Of a stretch of DNA of 64,000 nt, positions 26,901 through 33,485 are shown in pieces. The position numbers and the translations under genes are program-made. Location: assembly GCA_963751595.1 (NCBI GenBank), contig CAVVVC010000006.1:1-64000 (forward strand), given 5' to 3'. The notes under the pieces were generated by a model that was given only the letters and a program-made list of their open reading frames with translations, was not told the origin of the DNA and searched no databases. Origin of the DNA: JAHEGP01 sp963751595 (lineage in GTDB: Bacteria; Pseudomonadota; Gammaproteobacteria; Pseudomonadales; JAHEGP01). Within the stretch, counting starts at the first letter, position 1. Every line of letters starts with the position of its first letter.

Positions 26901-27123
26901 TCGCCCGGTGATGATGACGGGCCTGGCTTTTGTCGCCGGTGTTTTCCCGTTGATCATCGCCAGCGGCGCCGGCGCGGCCAGTCGGGTATCACTGGGGCTG
27001 TCGGTGTTCGGCGGTACCATCATGGCAGCCATCGGCGGCACCTTGCTGGTACCGATCTTCTTCCGGCTGGTGCAGGGCCTGCGCGAAAAGGTACACCGCG
27101 GGCCAACACCGCCACCCGAGTGA
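23992..27123 (+). CDS. RND efflux pump inner-membrane transporter
   Basis: Predicted 1043-aa HAE1-type pump. The ATG at 23992 has CGGAGG 6 bases upstream; the frame is open further back but overlaps the adaptor gene. Family signatures include FIRRPRFALVVSILI at the N-terminus, MPVDQYPDISAP, the TM4 segment GVVVDDAIIVVENVER with the paired Asp residues of the proton relay, and the late LVGMASKTAILIVEF with the TM10 Lys. The twelve helices and two large periplasmic loops fit AcrB/MexF. With the adaptor it forms an operon that ends in an intrinsic terminator later interrupted by a family B element. Confidence 0.95.
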   Translation: MSPQFFIRRPRFALVVSILITIFGIIATLVMPVDQYPDISAPKIVVRANYPGASAETVKEALASPIEDQVNGAEGMVYMSSKSASDGSYTLTVTFDISVDASLAQVDVQNRVALAEPQLPAEVRQRGVSVKKRSSDMLMVVSLFSPDDSLDGIFLSNYTSLNIASELGRVEGVGEASIIGALDYGMRVWLDPIKLAANKISVSQVLGAIKEQNVQAAVGQLGGPPNPDTTQFQYVLKTKGRLQSAEEFGEIILRADERGSILRLRDVGRLELGSQVYKGYGEYNNKPGVLLAIYKLSDANSLAVAESVREKMEELSTYFPAGIEYIVGHDTTEFIEASLDETVETLIFTILLVIFVTYLFLGNVRATLIPTIAVPVSIIGTLAVLYFLGMTINTVTLFALILAIGVVVDDAIIVVENVERIMHDEGLAARPATEQAMREVAGPIFATSMVLAAVFGPTMLLPGITGQMFAQFGATLVISVLISMINALSLSPALCSLLLKSEHGEPNFLIRGFNKGFSAVTDAYVAIVRWMANNVVASLGVIGALFGLLFYLFTLLPTSFIPNEDKGFFMVDVQLPAAASLNRTGEFMNQVTQTLLADEAIETVLSVNGYSILNTALQSNAGMVIAKLKPWDERKEPEQHQFALQQKYQAMFAQMAGANALVFGAPAIPGLGAVAGFSYVVQDTQSQGAQKLSEATNAQVMEAMQQPEIVRAFTTFRADYPQIWLEIDRVRAKTLGVSISDIFLTLQTQMGGFYINDFNLFGKTYRVMVQAEAEFRQEEGDLGNLYVTNDKGEQIAVTTFVKTMPEQGADVLYRYNTYDSATINGVPNAAGGFSSGDAMNAMAELSKNLPTGYKYDWTDSSYEERKSGNMAPIALGMSLLFTFLFLAALYESFLTPVAIIFSVPIAMIGALIGLLLYQQPLSLYGQIGMVLLVGMASKTAILIVEFGKSLREREKMDLIEATVEAARLRFRPVMMTGLAFVAGVFPLIIASGAGAASRVSLGLSVFGGTIMAAIGGTLLVPIFFRLVQGLREKVHRGPTPPPE

Positions 27124-27158
27124 GAGCGCTACCGCGGATAGACAAGCCGGGCTATTGC

Positions 27159-27328
27159 GAATGGCACTTAGTTAAGGAGAAATGCATAGGGTTTTCAAAG
27201 CGCCGCTCCGGGCATCTACCCCGTCAGGACACGCCGTAAACCCGTCCCTGGGGGCTCTGCGCCGACATCCCTGTCGGCGAAGGTCCTGCCGAGGTAGACA
27301 CCCGAATCGGCTAAGGTAAGTGCCATTC
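27159..27328 (+). mobile_element. Family B inverted-repeat element, copy B1, inside a terminator
   Basis: A 170-bp element flanked by a perfect 10-bp duplication GGGCTATTGC (27149-27158 and 27329-27338). Its ends are GAATGGCACTTAGTTAAG and, on the complement, GAATGGCACTTACCTTAG. It carries a hairpin CGCCGACA-tccc-TGTCGGCG shared by all four copies. A ribosome-binding-like AAGGAG precedes a 45-codon reading frame starting MHRVFKAPL. Removing the element and one duplication restores the stem CCGGGC-tatt-GCCCGG followed by six T, the intrinsic terminator of the RND operon. Confidence 0.88.
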
Positions 27329-27348
27329 GGGCTATTGCCCGGTTTTTT
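27328..27348 (+). terminator. Intrinsic terminator of the RND operon, rebuilt after insertion
   Basis: CGGGC-tatt-GCCCG followed by G and TTTTTT. The last base of element B1 plus the right target duplication recreate a 5-bp stem. The pre-insertion stem (CCGGGC/GCCCGG) was at least 6 bp. Confidence 0.75.
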
Positions 27349-27353
27349 ATGCC

Positions 27354-28325
27354 TCAAAGCCAGCGCTTCTTCCTGAACAGCAGCAGTAGTGCAATCACCA
27401 TAACGGCCATGACACCCAGCACCACGAAATAGGCGTTGGGCGAGTGTAACTCGGGCATGTTGTCGAAGTTCATGCCATAGATGCCGGCCAGAAAAGTCAG
27501 CGGAATAAAGATAGACGCGACGATGGTGAGAACTTTCATGATCTGGTTGAGTCGATGCGCCGACACCGAGAGATACCCATCGACCAGGTCGGAGGCCAAT
27601 TCGTAGTACAGCCCGGTCAGGCTGTTGGCCCGCTCCTGCTGCTCGTAGACGTCATTCAACTCATGGGTGCACTCGCGGAACACCGGGAATTCCCCGTGAT
27701 TTTGCAGTTGGCGGAATATTTGCTGATGGTAGAGGAATACCCGGCGCAGCTTTTTCAGCTCGGTTTTCTTACCAATCAATTCGGCCAGTATGTCATCGTC
27801 GGCATCGAGCAGGATCTCGTCCTCCAACTGCTCCAGGCGCGGTTCCAGACCGAGCAACAGCTTCAGGTAGCGACCACTCAGAATTTTACACAGGCGCAGG
27901 GCGATGCCCTCCACCCCCAGGGACAGCGGCGCCGGGTTGGTACTCAACTCCCGCTTCAGGGTCGCCACGCTCACCGAAGGCCCTGAATGGCGAGTCAGCA
28001 GGAACCTTGGGCCGATAAACATCGCCAACTGGATGGTCGAATATTCCAGCTCGTCGACATCCGCCGAAAGCCCCTTCAGCAGCAGAAACGTCGTCTCTTC
28101 GAATGCTTCCAGCTTGGGCGGGTGACGATCCCGGAAAGCGTCCTGCACCGCGAGTGGGTGCAAACCGAATTCTGCCACGATAGCGTCGACGTCCTGCAGC
28201 GCTGAACCGTGGTCGATATTAATCCAGATCAAACCGTCAGCAGATTCGCGCCACTGGGCCATCAGGTCGGCGCCGCCGGTAACAAAGGTTTTTTCCCCCG
28301 GGGTCCAGAATACTGCCTCGATCAT
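27354..28325 (-). CDS. CorA family divalent cation transporter (CorA/ZntB)
   Basis: Predicted 323-aa membrane protein. A large acidic cytoplasmic domain with coiled-coil helices (residues about 140-250) is followed by two C-terminal helices, and the selectivity motif YGMNFDNMPE lies between them. A basic end KKRWL closes the chain. The family forms pentameric Mg2+/Co2+ channels, or Zn2+ efflux in ZntB. The sequence DRHPPKLEAFEETTFLLLKG favours the ZntB-like branch, but I cannot decide the metal. It converges on the RND operon. An element of family A begins 61 bp upstream of its start. Confidence 0.92.
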   Translation of the reverse strand: MIEAVFWTPGEKTFVTGGADLMAQWRESADGLIWINIDHGSALQDVDAIVAEFGLHPLAVQDAFRDRHPPKLEAFEETTFLLLKGLSADVDELEYSTIQLAMFIGPRFLLTRHSGPSVSVATLKRELSTNPAPLSLGVEGIALRLCKILSGRYLKLLLGLEPRLEQLEDEILLDADDDILAELIGKKTELKKLRRVFLYHQQIFRQLQNHGEFPVFRECTHELNDVYEQQERANSLTGLYYELASDLVDGYLSVSAHRLNQIMKVLTIVASIFIPLTFLAGIYGMNFDNMPELHSPNAYFVVLGVMAVMVIALLLLFRKKRWL

Positions 28326-28386
28326 CTTGCTACCTGCCTTGAGTTGAGAACGGCCAGACTGCCACCCGGGGAGGCCCCGGCGTTAG

Positions 28387-28772
28387 CCACCATACCTCAC
28401 CGATTCAGCAATCGCTTTTGCGGCGTGCCTGTTATTGTAGCTTAGGGCCATTGGCACTTATTTAAGGAGAAATGCATAGGCTTTTCAAAGCGCCGCTCCG
28501 GGCATCTACCCCGTCAGGACACGCCGTAAACCCGTCCCTGGGGGCTCTGCGCCGACATCCCTGTCGGCGAAGGTCCTGCCGAGGTAGACACCCGAATCGG
28601 CTTAAGTAAGTGCCATTCAGCTTAGGGCGCCTATTGGGTTTCTCGCCGGATCTTGCACGCTGTACGAAATCTTCCTCCTGCGGCCATAGCTAAGGCTATG
28701 CCCCTAGTCGGAAAATCCCGCACCGCGCACAATCTCTCGCCGGGAATTCCAAATATCAGTGAGGTATGGCCG
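28387..28772 (+). mobile_element. Family A element, copy A3, interrupted by element B2
   Basis: Two parts, 28387-28448 and 28629-28772, are homologous to the ends of A1 in the same orientation, with element B2 and its duplication between them. It is flanked by TTAG (28383-28386) and CTAG (28773-28776). Its ends are CCACCATACCTCACCG and, on the complement, CGGCCATACCTCACTG. The right-hand CTAG supplies the TAG stop codon of the CaiB/BaiF gene, so this A copy also sits on a stop codon. Confidence 0.87.
28449..28618 (+). mobile_element. Family B element, copy B2, nested in A3
   Basis: A 170-bp copy flanked by a perfect 10-bp duplication AGCTTAGGGC (28439-28448 and 28619-28628). Its ends are CATTGGCACTTATTTAAG and, on the complement, GAATGGCACTTACTTAAG. 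It lies within the body of A3 and so arrived after A3. It has the same hairpin and the same 45-codon frame (MHRLFKAPL) as B1. Confidence 0.9.
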
Positions 28773-29948
28773 CTAGCTGATAAACCCGTCGCCCCGCAGG
28801 GCTGCGATTTCCTCGGTACTGAAGCCCATGGTTCGCAACACCCGGCGGGTATCCTCCCCCGGACCATGAGCGCCATGGCGCACCGACGAGGGGGTACGGC
28901 TGAAGCGCGGAGCGGGCGCCGGCTGCACGACATCGTCGACTTCAATATAGGTTTGACGGGCGACGTTGTGGGGATGACCCGGAGCCTCGTCGAGACTCAA
29001 AACCGGCGCAAAGCAAACATCACTGCCCTCGAGCAGGGCACACCATTGATCCCGGGTTCTGCTGCTGAAAAGCGCAGCGAGGCGCGCCTTCAGCGCGGGC
29101 CACTGACTCTGGTCCATTTGAGCGCCAAAGGCGTCGCTGTCCAGTTCGCACAGTTCCAGCAGCAGCTTATAGAACTGGGACTCGATAGCGCCGATCGCAA
29201 TGTATTTGTCATCGGCTGTTCGGTAGGTGTCATAAAAGTGCGCCCCGCCGTCGAGGAAATTCACACCGCGATGCTCGACGTCCCAGTCGCCGGCCGCGGC
29301 AAATCCGTGGATCATCCACATGGACTGCGCCGTTCCATCGACCATGGCCGCATCGATGACCTGGCCTTCCCCGGACTGGTGTCGCTCCAGTAACGCCGCC
29401 AGAATGCCCTGCACCAGCAACATGCCGCCGGCGCCCATGTCACCCACCAGATTCAGGGGCACCACGGGTTTGCTATCGCGGCTACCAATGGCATGGAGGG
29501 CGCCGGTCAGGGCAATGTAGTTGATATCGTGGCCAGCCACCTGCGCCAATGGCCCCTCCTGTCCCCAGCCCGTCATGCGCCCGTACACCAGCCGCGGATT
29601 GCGCTTGAAGCAGGTGTCGGGCCCCACCCCGAGTTTCTCCGTCACCCCCGGTCGAAAAGGGTCTATCAGCACGTCGGCGTGCTCTACCATGCGCAGCAAC
29701 ACCGCCACACCGGCAGCGCTTTTCAGATCGATGACGACCGATTGCTTGCCGCGAAAACTGACAGCGCCGCGGGTTCTGGGGTCGCTTGCGCCGCCGCGCT
29801 CAACCCGGATCACATCGGCGCCCATATCCGCCAGCAGCATACCGGCCATGGGTGCGGGGCCGATGCCCGCGAGTTCTATTACTGTGATGCCCGTCAGTGC
29901 GCCCACCGCGCTTTTCCTGTTCATCGGTAAAGACGCCGGAATATGCAT
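28773..29948 (-). CDS. CaiB/BaiF family CoA-transferase or alpha-methylacyl-CoA racemase-like
   Basis: Predicted 391-aa type III CoA-transferase family protein; a start at 29924 (MNRKSAVG) is equally possible. Family signatures are GITVIELAGIGPAPMAGMLLADMGADVIRVER, the catalytic-Asp segment GHDINYIALTGALH and GGMLLVQGILAALLER. The GHDINY motif and the N-terminal IGPAP match alpha-methylacyl-CoA racemase better than formyl-CoA transferase. It would act on branched acyl-CoA thioesters. Its stop codon comes from the CTAG at the edge of element A3. It is divergent from the ars operon. Confidence 0.88.
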   Translation of the reverse strand: MHIPASLPMNRKSAVGALTGITVIELAGIGPAPMAGMLLADMGADVIRVERGGASDPRTRGAVSFRGKQSVVIDLKSAAGVAVLLRMVEHADVLIDPFRPGVTEKLGVGPDTCFKRNPRLVYGRMTGWGQEGPLAQVAGHDINYIALTGALHAIGSRDSKPVVPLNLVGDMGAGGMLLVQGILAALLERHQSGEGQVIDAAMVDGTAQSMWMIHGFAAAGDWDVEHRGVNFLDGGAHFYDTYRTADDKYIAIGAIESQFYKLLLELCELDSDAFGAQMDQSQWPALKARLAALFSSRTRDQWCALLEGSDVCFAPVLSLDEAPGHPHNVARQTYIEVDDVVQPAPAPRFSRTPSSVRHGAHGPGEDTRRVLRTMGFSTEEIAALRGDGFIS

Positions 29949-30042
29949 GTTTTTCGCAGCGCGGTCAAACCCGCGAGGTGAGCCTTGACTGACTGGCGTA
30001 GGGCGGACGCCATTCTCTGAACAACGGTTGACACAGCATTAT

Positions 30043-30064
30043 TATGTCCATTAATCTGGACATA
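30043..30064. promoter_or_regulatory. Perfect palindromic operator overlapping the arsR start
   Basis: TATGTCCA-ttaatc-TGGACATA has perfect 8-bp arms, and its last base is the A of the arsR start codon. The position implies that the ArsR repressor blocks its own operon by binding here. Confidence 0.75.
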
Positions 30065-30438
30065 TGGAAATAAACAAGGCCACTGCCGTGTTTGACGCCC
30101 TGTCCCAGGAAACCCGGCTGCGGGCCTTCCGTCTGTTGGTACAGGCTGGCCCCGGTGGCCTGGCTGCCGGAGCCATCAGCGAGCGGCTGAACACACCCCA
30201 CAACACCCTGTCCTTTCATCTGAACCATCTATCCAATGCGGGGATCGTGTCTTCCCGCAGGCAGGGCCGCTCGGTGATCTACTCCGCCAACTTCGACACC
30301 ATCCGCGACCTGATCGGCTTCATGATCAGGGATTGCTGCAGCGCCGGGTTTGCCACTATCCAGGAGGACAGCCGCGGCGGATGCTCGATTATCGAGCTCG
30401 CCAGCGGTTGCGGCTCCCGCAGCCAACCCGACCACTGA
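30064..30438 (+). CDS. arsR: ArsR family repressor
   Basis: Predicted 124-aa winged-helix repressor. Residues about 9-85 show the ArsR layout: FDALSQETRLRAFRLLVQAG, the recognition helix region TPHNTLSFHLNHLSNAG, and the wing RRQGRSVIYS. The vicinal pair Cys-Cys in IRDCCSAGF (about residues 92-93), with a further Cys in RGGCS, is a plausible As(III) site placed at the C-terminus, as in Acidithiobacillus-type ArsR (placement by analogy). It is first in an arsR-arsI-acr3 operon and has its own palindrome at the start. Confidence 0.9.
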   Translation: MEINKATAVFDALSQETRLRAFRLLVQAGPGGLAAGAISERLNTPHNTLSFHLNHLSNAGIVSSRRQGRSVIYSANFDTIRDLIGFMIRDCCSAGFATIQEDSRGGCSIIELASGCGSRSQPDH

Positions 30439-30453
30439 TTCAAGGTACCCGCT

Positions 30454-30915
30454 ATGAAACGCATACATATTCATGTAGGAGTAGAAGACCTGGAGCAAAG
30501 CATCTCCTTCTACAGCGCGCTGTTTGGCGCCGACCCGGTCAGGAGCGAGGCAGACTATGCCAGGTGGGTGCTGGACGACCCACGGGTCAACTTCGCCATC
30601 TCCCGTGGTGACGCCAATACCGGCGTCGATCACCTGGGCTTGCAGGTGGATGATGACCACGAACTGGAGGCATTGCGGAGTCGCTTGCATGGCACCGGCC
30701 TGGCGGTTTTCGATGAGGGCGAGACCGTATGCTGTTACGCGCGCTCGAACAAATCCTGGGTCGAAGATCCCGCGGGGGTTGCCTGGGAGGCTTTCCGTAC
30801 CCTGGACGAAGAGCCGGTATTCTCCCCCACCGCGCCGCGGGATAACGACGCCGCCAACCCGCAGCCTGTGCCGCCAACGGCGACCAAAAGCTGCTGCGTG
30901 ATAGGGTTACCATGA
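30454..30915 (+). CDS. arsI: ArsI/CadI-type VOC-fold C-As lyase
   Basis: Predicted 153-aa vicinal-oxygen-chelate protein. It has the ArsI/CadI signatures HIHVGVEDLEQSISFYSALFG, GVDHLGLQVDD, and the vicinal cysteines Cys93-Cys94 in ETVCCYARSNKSWVEDPAG. Metal ligands would be H7, H60 and E112 by analogy with known ArsI. That enzyme is an Fe(II)-dependent lyase that demethylates trivalent organoarsenicals. The C-terminal extension ends in SCCVIGLP, with another Cys pair. It overlaps acr3 by 4 bp (ATGA). Confidence 0.87.
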   Translation: MKRIHIHVGVEDLEQSISFYSALFGADPVRSEADYARWVLDDPRVNFAISRGDANTGVDHLGLQVDDDHELEALRSRLHGTGLAVFDEGETVCCYARSNKSWVEDPAGVAWEAFRTLDEEPVFSPTAPRDNDAANPQPVPPTATKSCCVIGLP

Positions 30916-31991
30916 GCGAGTCCGCAGCATCACCCATGGGGTTGTTCGAGCGCTATTTGTCGCTGTGGGTCAGCCTCTGCATCCTCGCCGGAGTGGCACT
31001 GGGAGTGGTATTGCCCGGGATGTTCGAGACCATCGCCGCACTCGAATACGCCAGCGTCAACCTGGTGGTCGCGGTCTTCATCTGGATCATGATTTACCCG
31101 ATGATGGTCAATGTCGACTTTTCATCGTTGCGCGATGTGGGCAAGAAACCCAGGGGGCTGTGCATCACCCTGGTGGTGAACTGGCTGATCAAGCCGTTTA
31201 CCATGGCGGCACTGGGCATCTTGTTCTTCGAACATATTTTCGCGCCCTTCGTCGACCCCCAGAGCGCCAGGGAATATATCGCGGGCATGATACTGCTGGG
31301 GGTCGCGCCCTGCACCGCCATGGTGTTCGTGTGGAGCCAGTTGGTCCGCGGCGACGCCAATTACACTCTGGTGCAGGTCTCGATCAACGACATTATCATG
31401 GTGTTCGCATTCGCCCCGATCGCAGCGTTTCTGCTGGGTGTGACCAATATCGTCGTACCCTGGCAAACCCTGCTGCTGTCGGTGGTGCTCTATGTCATCA
31501 TTCCCCTCGGTGCGGGCTACCTGACCCGCAGAATGCTGGACAGGGGTGGTGACCACAATCGCATCAGCGAGTTTACTGCCCGGGTAAAGCCCTATTCGGT
31601 CATGGGATTGCTGGCGACGGTGGTACTGCTGTTCGGGTTCCAGGCACAAACCATCGTCGCCAAACCCATGGTGATCGTGCTCATCGCCATTCCCCTGCTG
31701 ATTCAGAGCTACGGTATTTTTGCCATCGCCTACGCCTGGGCTTACCTCTGGCGCGTGCCCTTTACCACGGCAGCGCCCGCCGCCCTGATAGGCACCTCCA
31801 ATTTCTTTGAACTGGCGGTTGCCGTGGCCATCAGCCTGTTCGGTTTGAACTCGGGAGCCGCCCTGGCCACGGTTGTGGGCGTACTGGTAGAGGTGCCGGT
31901 GATGCTGTCGCTGGTGGCGTTCGCCAATCGCACCCGCCGGCATTTTCCTGAGTCGACTCAGCCCCCGGCCCGACGGTCTAGTTACCGGTAA
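30912..31991 (+). CDS. acr3: ACR3 family arsenite efflux permease
   Basis: Predicted 359-aa inner-membrane permease with ten helices. Signatures are VFIWIMIYPMMVNVDF, the essential Cys in LLGVAPCTAMVFVWSQL, and GTSNFFELAVAVAISLFGL. It exports As(III), the product of ArsI, so the operon would handle both inorganic and methylated arsenic. No arsC arsenate reductase is in the operon. The 3' end overlaps the convergent sqr gene by 14 bp. Confidence 0.95.
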   Translation: MSESAASPMGLFERYLSLWVSLCILAGVALGVVLPGMFETIAALEYASVNLVVAVFIWIMIYPMMVNVDFSSLRDVGKKPRGLCITLVVNWLIKPFTMAALGILFFEHIFAPFVDPQSAREYIAGMILLGVAPCTAMVFVWSQLVRGDANYTLVQVSINDIIMVFAFAPIAAFLLGVTNIVVPWQTLLLSVVLYVIIPLGAGYLTRRMLDRGGDHNRISEFTARVKPYSVMGLLATVVLLFGFQAQTIVAKPMVIVLIAIPLLIQSYGIFAIAYAWAYLWRVPFTTAAPAALIGTSNFFELAVAVAISLFGLNSGAALATVVGVLVEVPVMLSLVAFANRTRRHFPESTQPPARRSSYR

Positions 31992-33264
31992 TCTTGTTCT
32001 TGAGTTTGGTGATGCCCATCATATTCATCACCGCTTTCTCGTAAAACGGCTCCGACGTTCCTTTCTTCATCTTGCGCAGAAAGTACTTCTCGAAACCGAT
32101 TTTGGCGAAATGTACCCACTTGCCCTCACCAAACCAGCTTACATTGCGCGGTGGTATTTGCGGCAGAGCGACGAAGGCAGCACCGGTGTCGCCGAAGTCT
32201 GCCAGGCACAAAGTATTCCAGGTCGCCTTGTGACTGGGCTCCTTGCCGTCGAGAATCTCGCGAATATTGTGGGCGGTGGCGGTGACCATGGATTCGATCA
32301 TGTAGCCTGTCTTGGGCGTGCCCACCGGCAGCGGCGTCTCCTCGACCGGCGGGATCGCGACGCACACGCCGACGCTGAAAATATTCCTGTAGGTGGGGTT
32401 ACGCTGGTGCTCGTCGATGATGATAAACCCCCGGGGATTGGTCAGACCCTCTATGCCAAACACCGCGTCCACACCCTTGAACGCCGGTAGCATCATACTG
32501 TGCTTGAACGGCAGAACATGGTCCTTTTTGGGCTCACCGTCTTCGTTATACTCGGTAACATACATCTTGCCGTCTTCAATTTTGGTGGTCTTGGCGTTGC
32601 AGATCCACTTGATATGACGGTCGCGCATTACTGACTCGAGCATGCCCTTGGAATCACCCACCCCGCCGAGGCCAAGATGCCCGATGTAGGGCTCCGGCGT
32701 CACGTAGGTCATGGGTACCTGATCACGGATCTTGCGCTTGCGCAGGTCGGTATCCATGATCATCGCAAACTCGTAGGCCGGGCCGAAACAGGATGCGCCC
32801 TGCACCGCCCCCACCACCACCGGGCCGGGGTCGACAACGAACTTGTCCCAGTTGATTTTCGCCTGCTCGGCGTGGGATACGTGGCACACCGATTGGGAAA
32901 AGCCGTCAGGACCCAGCCCCTCGACCTCATCGAAGGCCAGCTTGGGGCCGGTCGCTATAACCAGAAAATCGTAGCCTACCCGCGTGCCGTCCAGCAGCTC
33001 CACCTGGTTGTCCTCGGCGTGCACCCGCTTCGCGGCCTGGGTGATTGCCTGAATCCCTTTGCGCGCCAGCGGCTCGGTGATATCCATCTCGATATCCTGA
33101 CGCTTGCGCCAGTCCACTGCCACCCAGGGATTTGATGGAACGAAGTGAAAGGCCGCAGAATCGCTGATTACCGTTACCTGGTCTTCAGGGCGTGCCAGTG
33201 CTTTCATTTCGTAGGCCAGGGGCATGCCGCCGATACCGGCCCCTAGAATGACTATGTTTGCCAT
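31978..33264 (-). CDS. sqr: Sulfide:quinone oxidoreductase
   Basis: Predicted 428-aa flavoprotein. The ATG at 33264 has AGGAG 7 bases upstream. FAD-binding GxGxxG is in VILGAGIGGMPLAYEM. The three redox cysteines fall at C127 (SVCHVSHAEQA), C159 (GAVQGASCFGPAYEFA) and C353 (NTLCLADFGD), matching C128, C160 and C356 of the Acidithiobacillus ferrooxidans enzyme almost exactly in spacing. The C-terminal FEKYFLRKMKKGTSEPFYEK is the membrane-associating amphipathic region. It oxidises sulfide to polysulfide and reduces quinone. A palindrome in its upstream region (33396-33411) could bind a sulfide-responsive regulator. Confidence 0.93.
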   Translation of the reverse strand: MANIVILGAGIGGMPLAYEMKALARPEDQVTVISDSAAFHFVPSNPWVAVDWRKRQDIEMDITEPLARKGIQAITQAAKRVHAEDNQVELLDGTRVGYDFLVIATGPKLAFDEVEGLGPDGFSQSVCHVSHAEQAKINWDKFVVDPGPVVVGAVQGASCFGPAYEFAMIMDTDLRKRKIRDQVPMTYVTPEPYIGHLGLGGVGDSKGMLESVMRDRHIKWICNAKTTKIEDGKMYVTEYNEDGEPKKDHVLPFKHSMMLPAFKGVDAVFGIEGLTNPRGFIIIDEHQRNPTYRNIFSVGVCVAIPPVEETPLPVGTPKTGYMIESMVTATAHNIREILDGKEPSHKATWNTLCLADFGDTGAAFVALPQIPPRNVSWFGEGKWVHFAKIGFEKYFLRKMKKGTSEPFYEKAVMNMMGITKLKNKITGN

Positions 33265-33395
33265 GAGCAACTCCTGATTTTTGCTGTTTTTTACCCACCG
33301 GGGCAAATGACCCATCGTGGGAGTCTCCCTGAGAATCCTTATCACCCGGATACAGTATCTTGCATGCCCGGGGCAAAGATGCCTTGCCTTATATC

Positions 33396-33411
33396 AATAT
33401 TTACTAATATT
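33396..33411. promoter_or_regulatory. AATATT-tact-AATATT palindrome between sqr and MFS genes
   Basis: A 16-bp symmetric A/T site in the 221-bp space between the divergent sqr and MFS genes. ArsR-type sulfide sensors (BigR/SqrR/YgaV) bind A/T-rich palindromes near sqr-type genes; assignment to such a protein is inference, and no sensor gene is adjacent apart from arsR 3 kb away. Confidence 0.4.
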
Positions 33412-33485
33412 TAGTCCTTGAAACGCGTGTATATTTTTCCTGGCGAATATTTCGACAATACTGGTGGGCATTCGCAAGAATCTAT

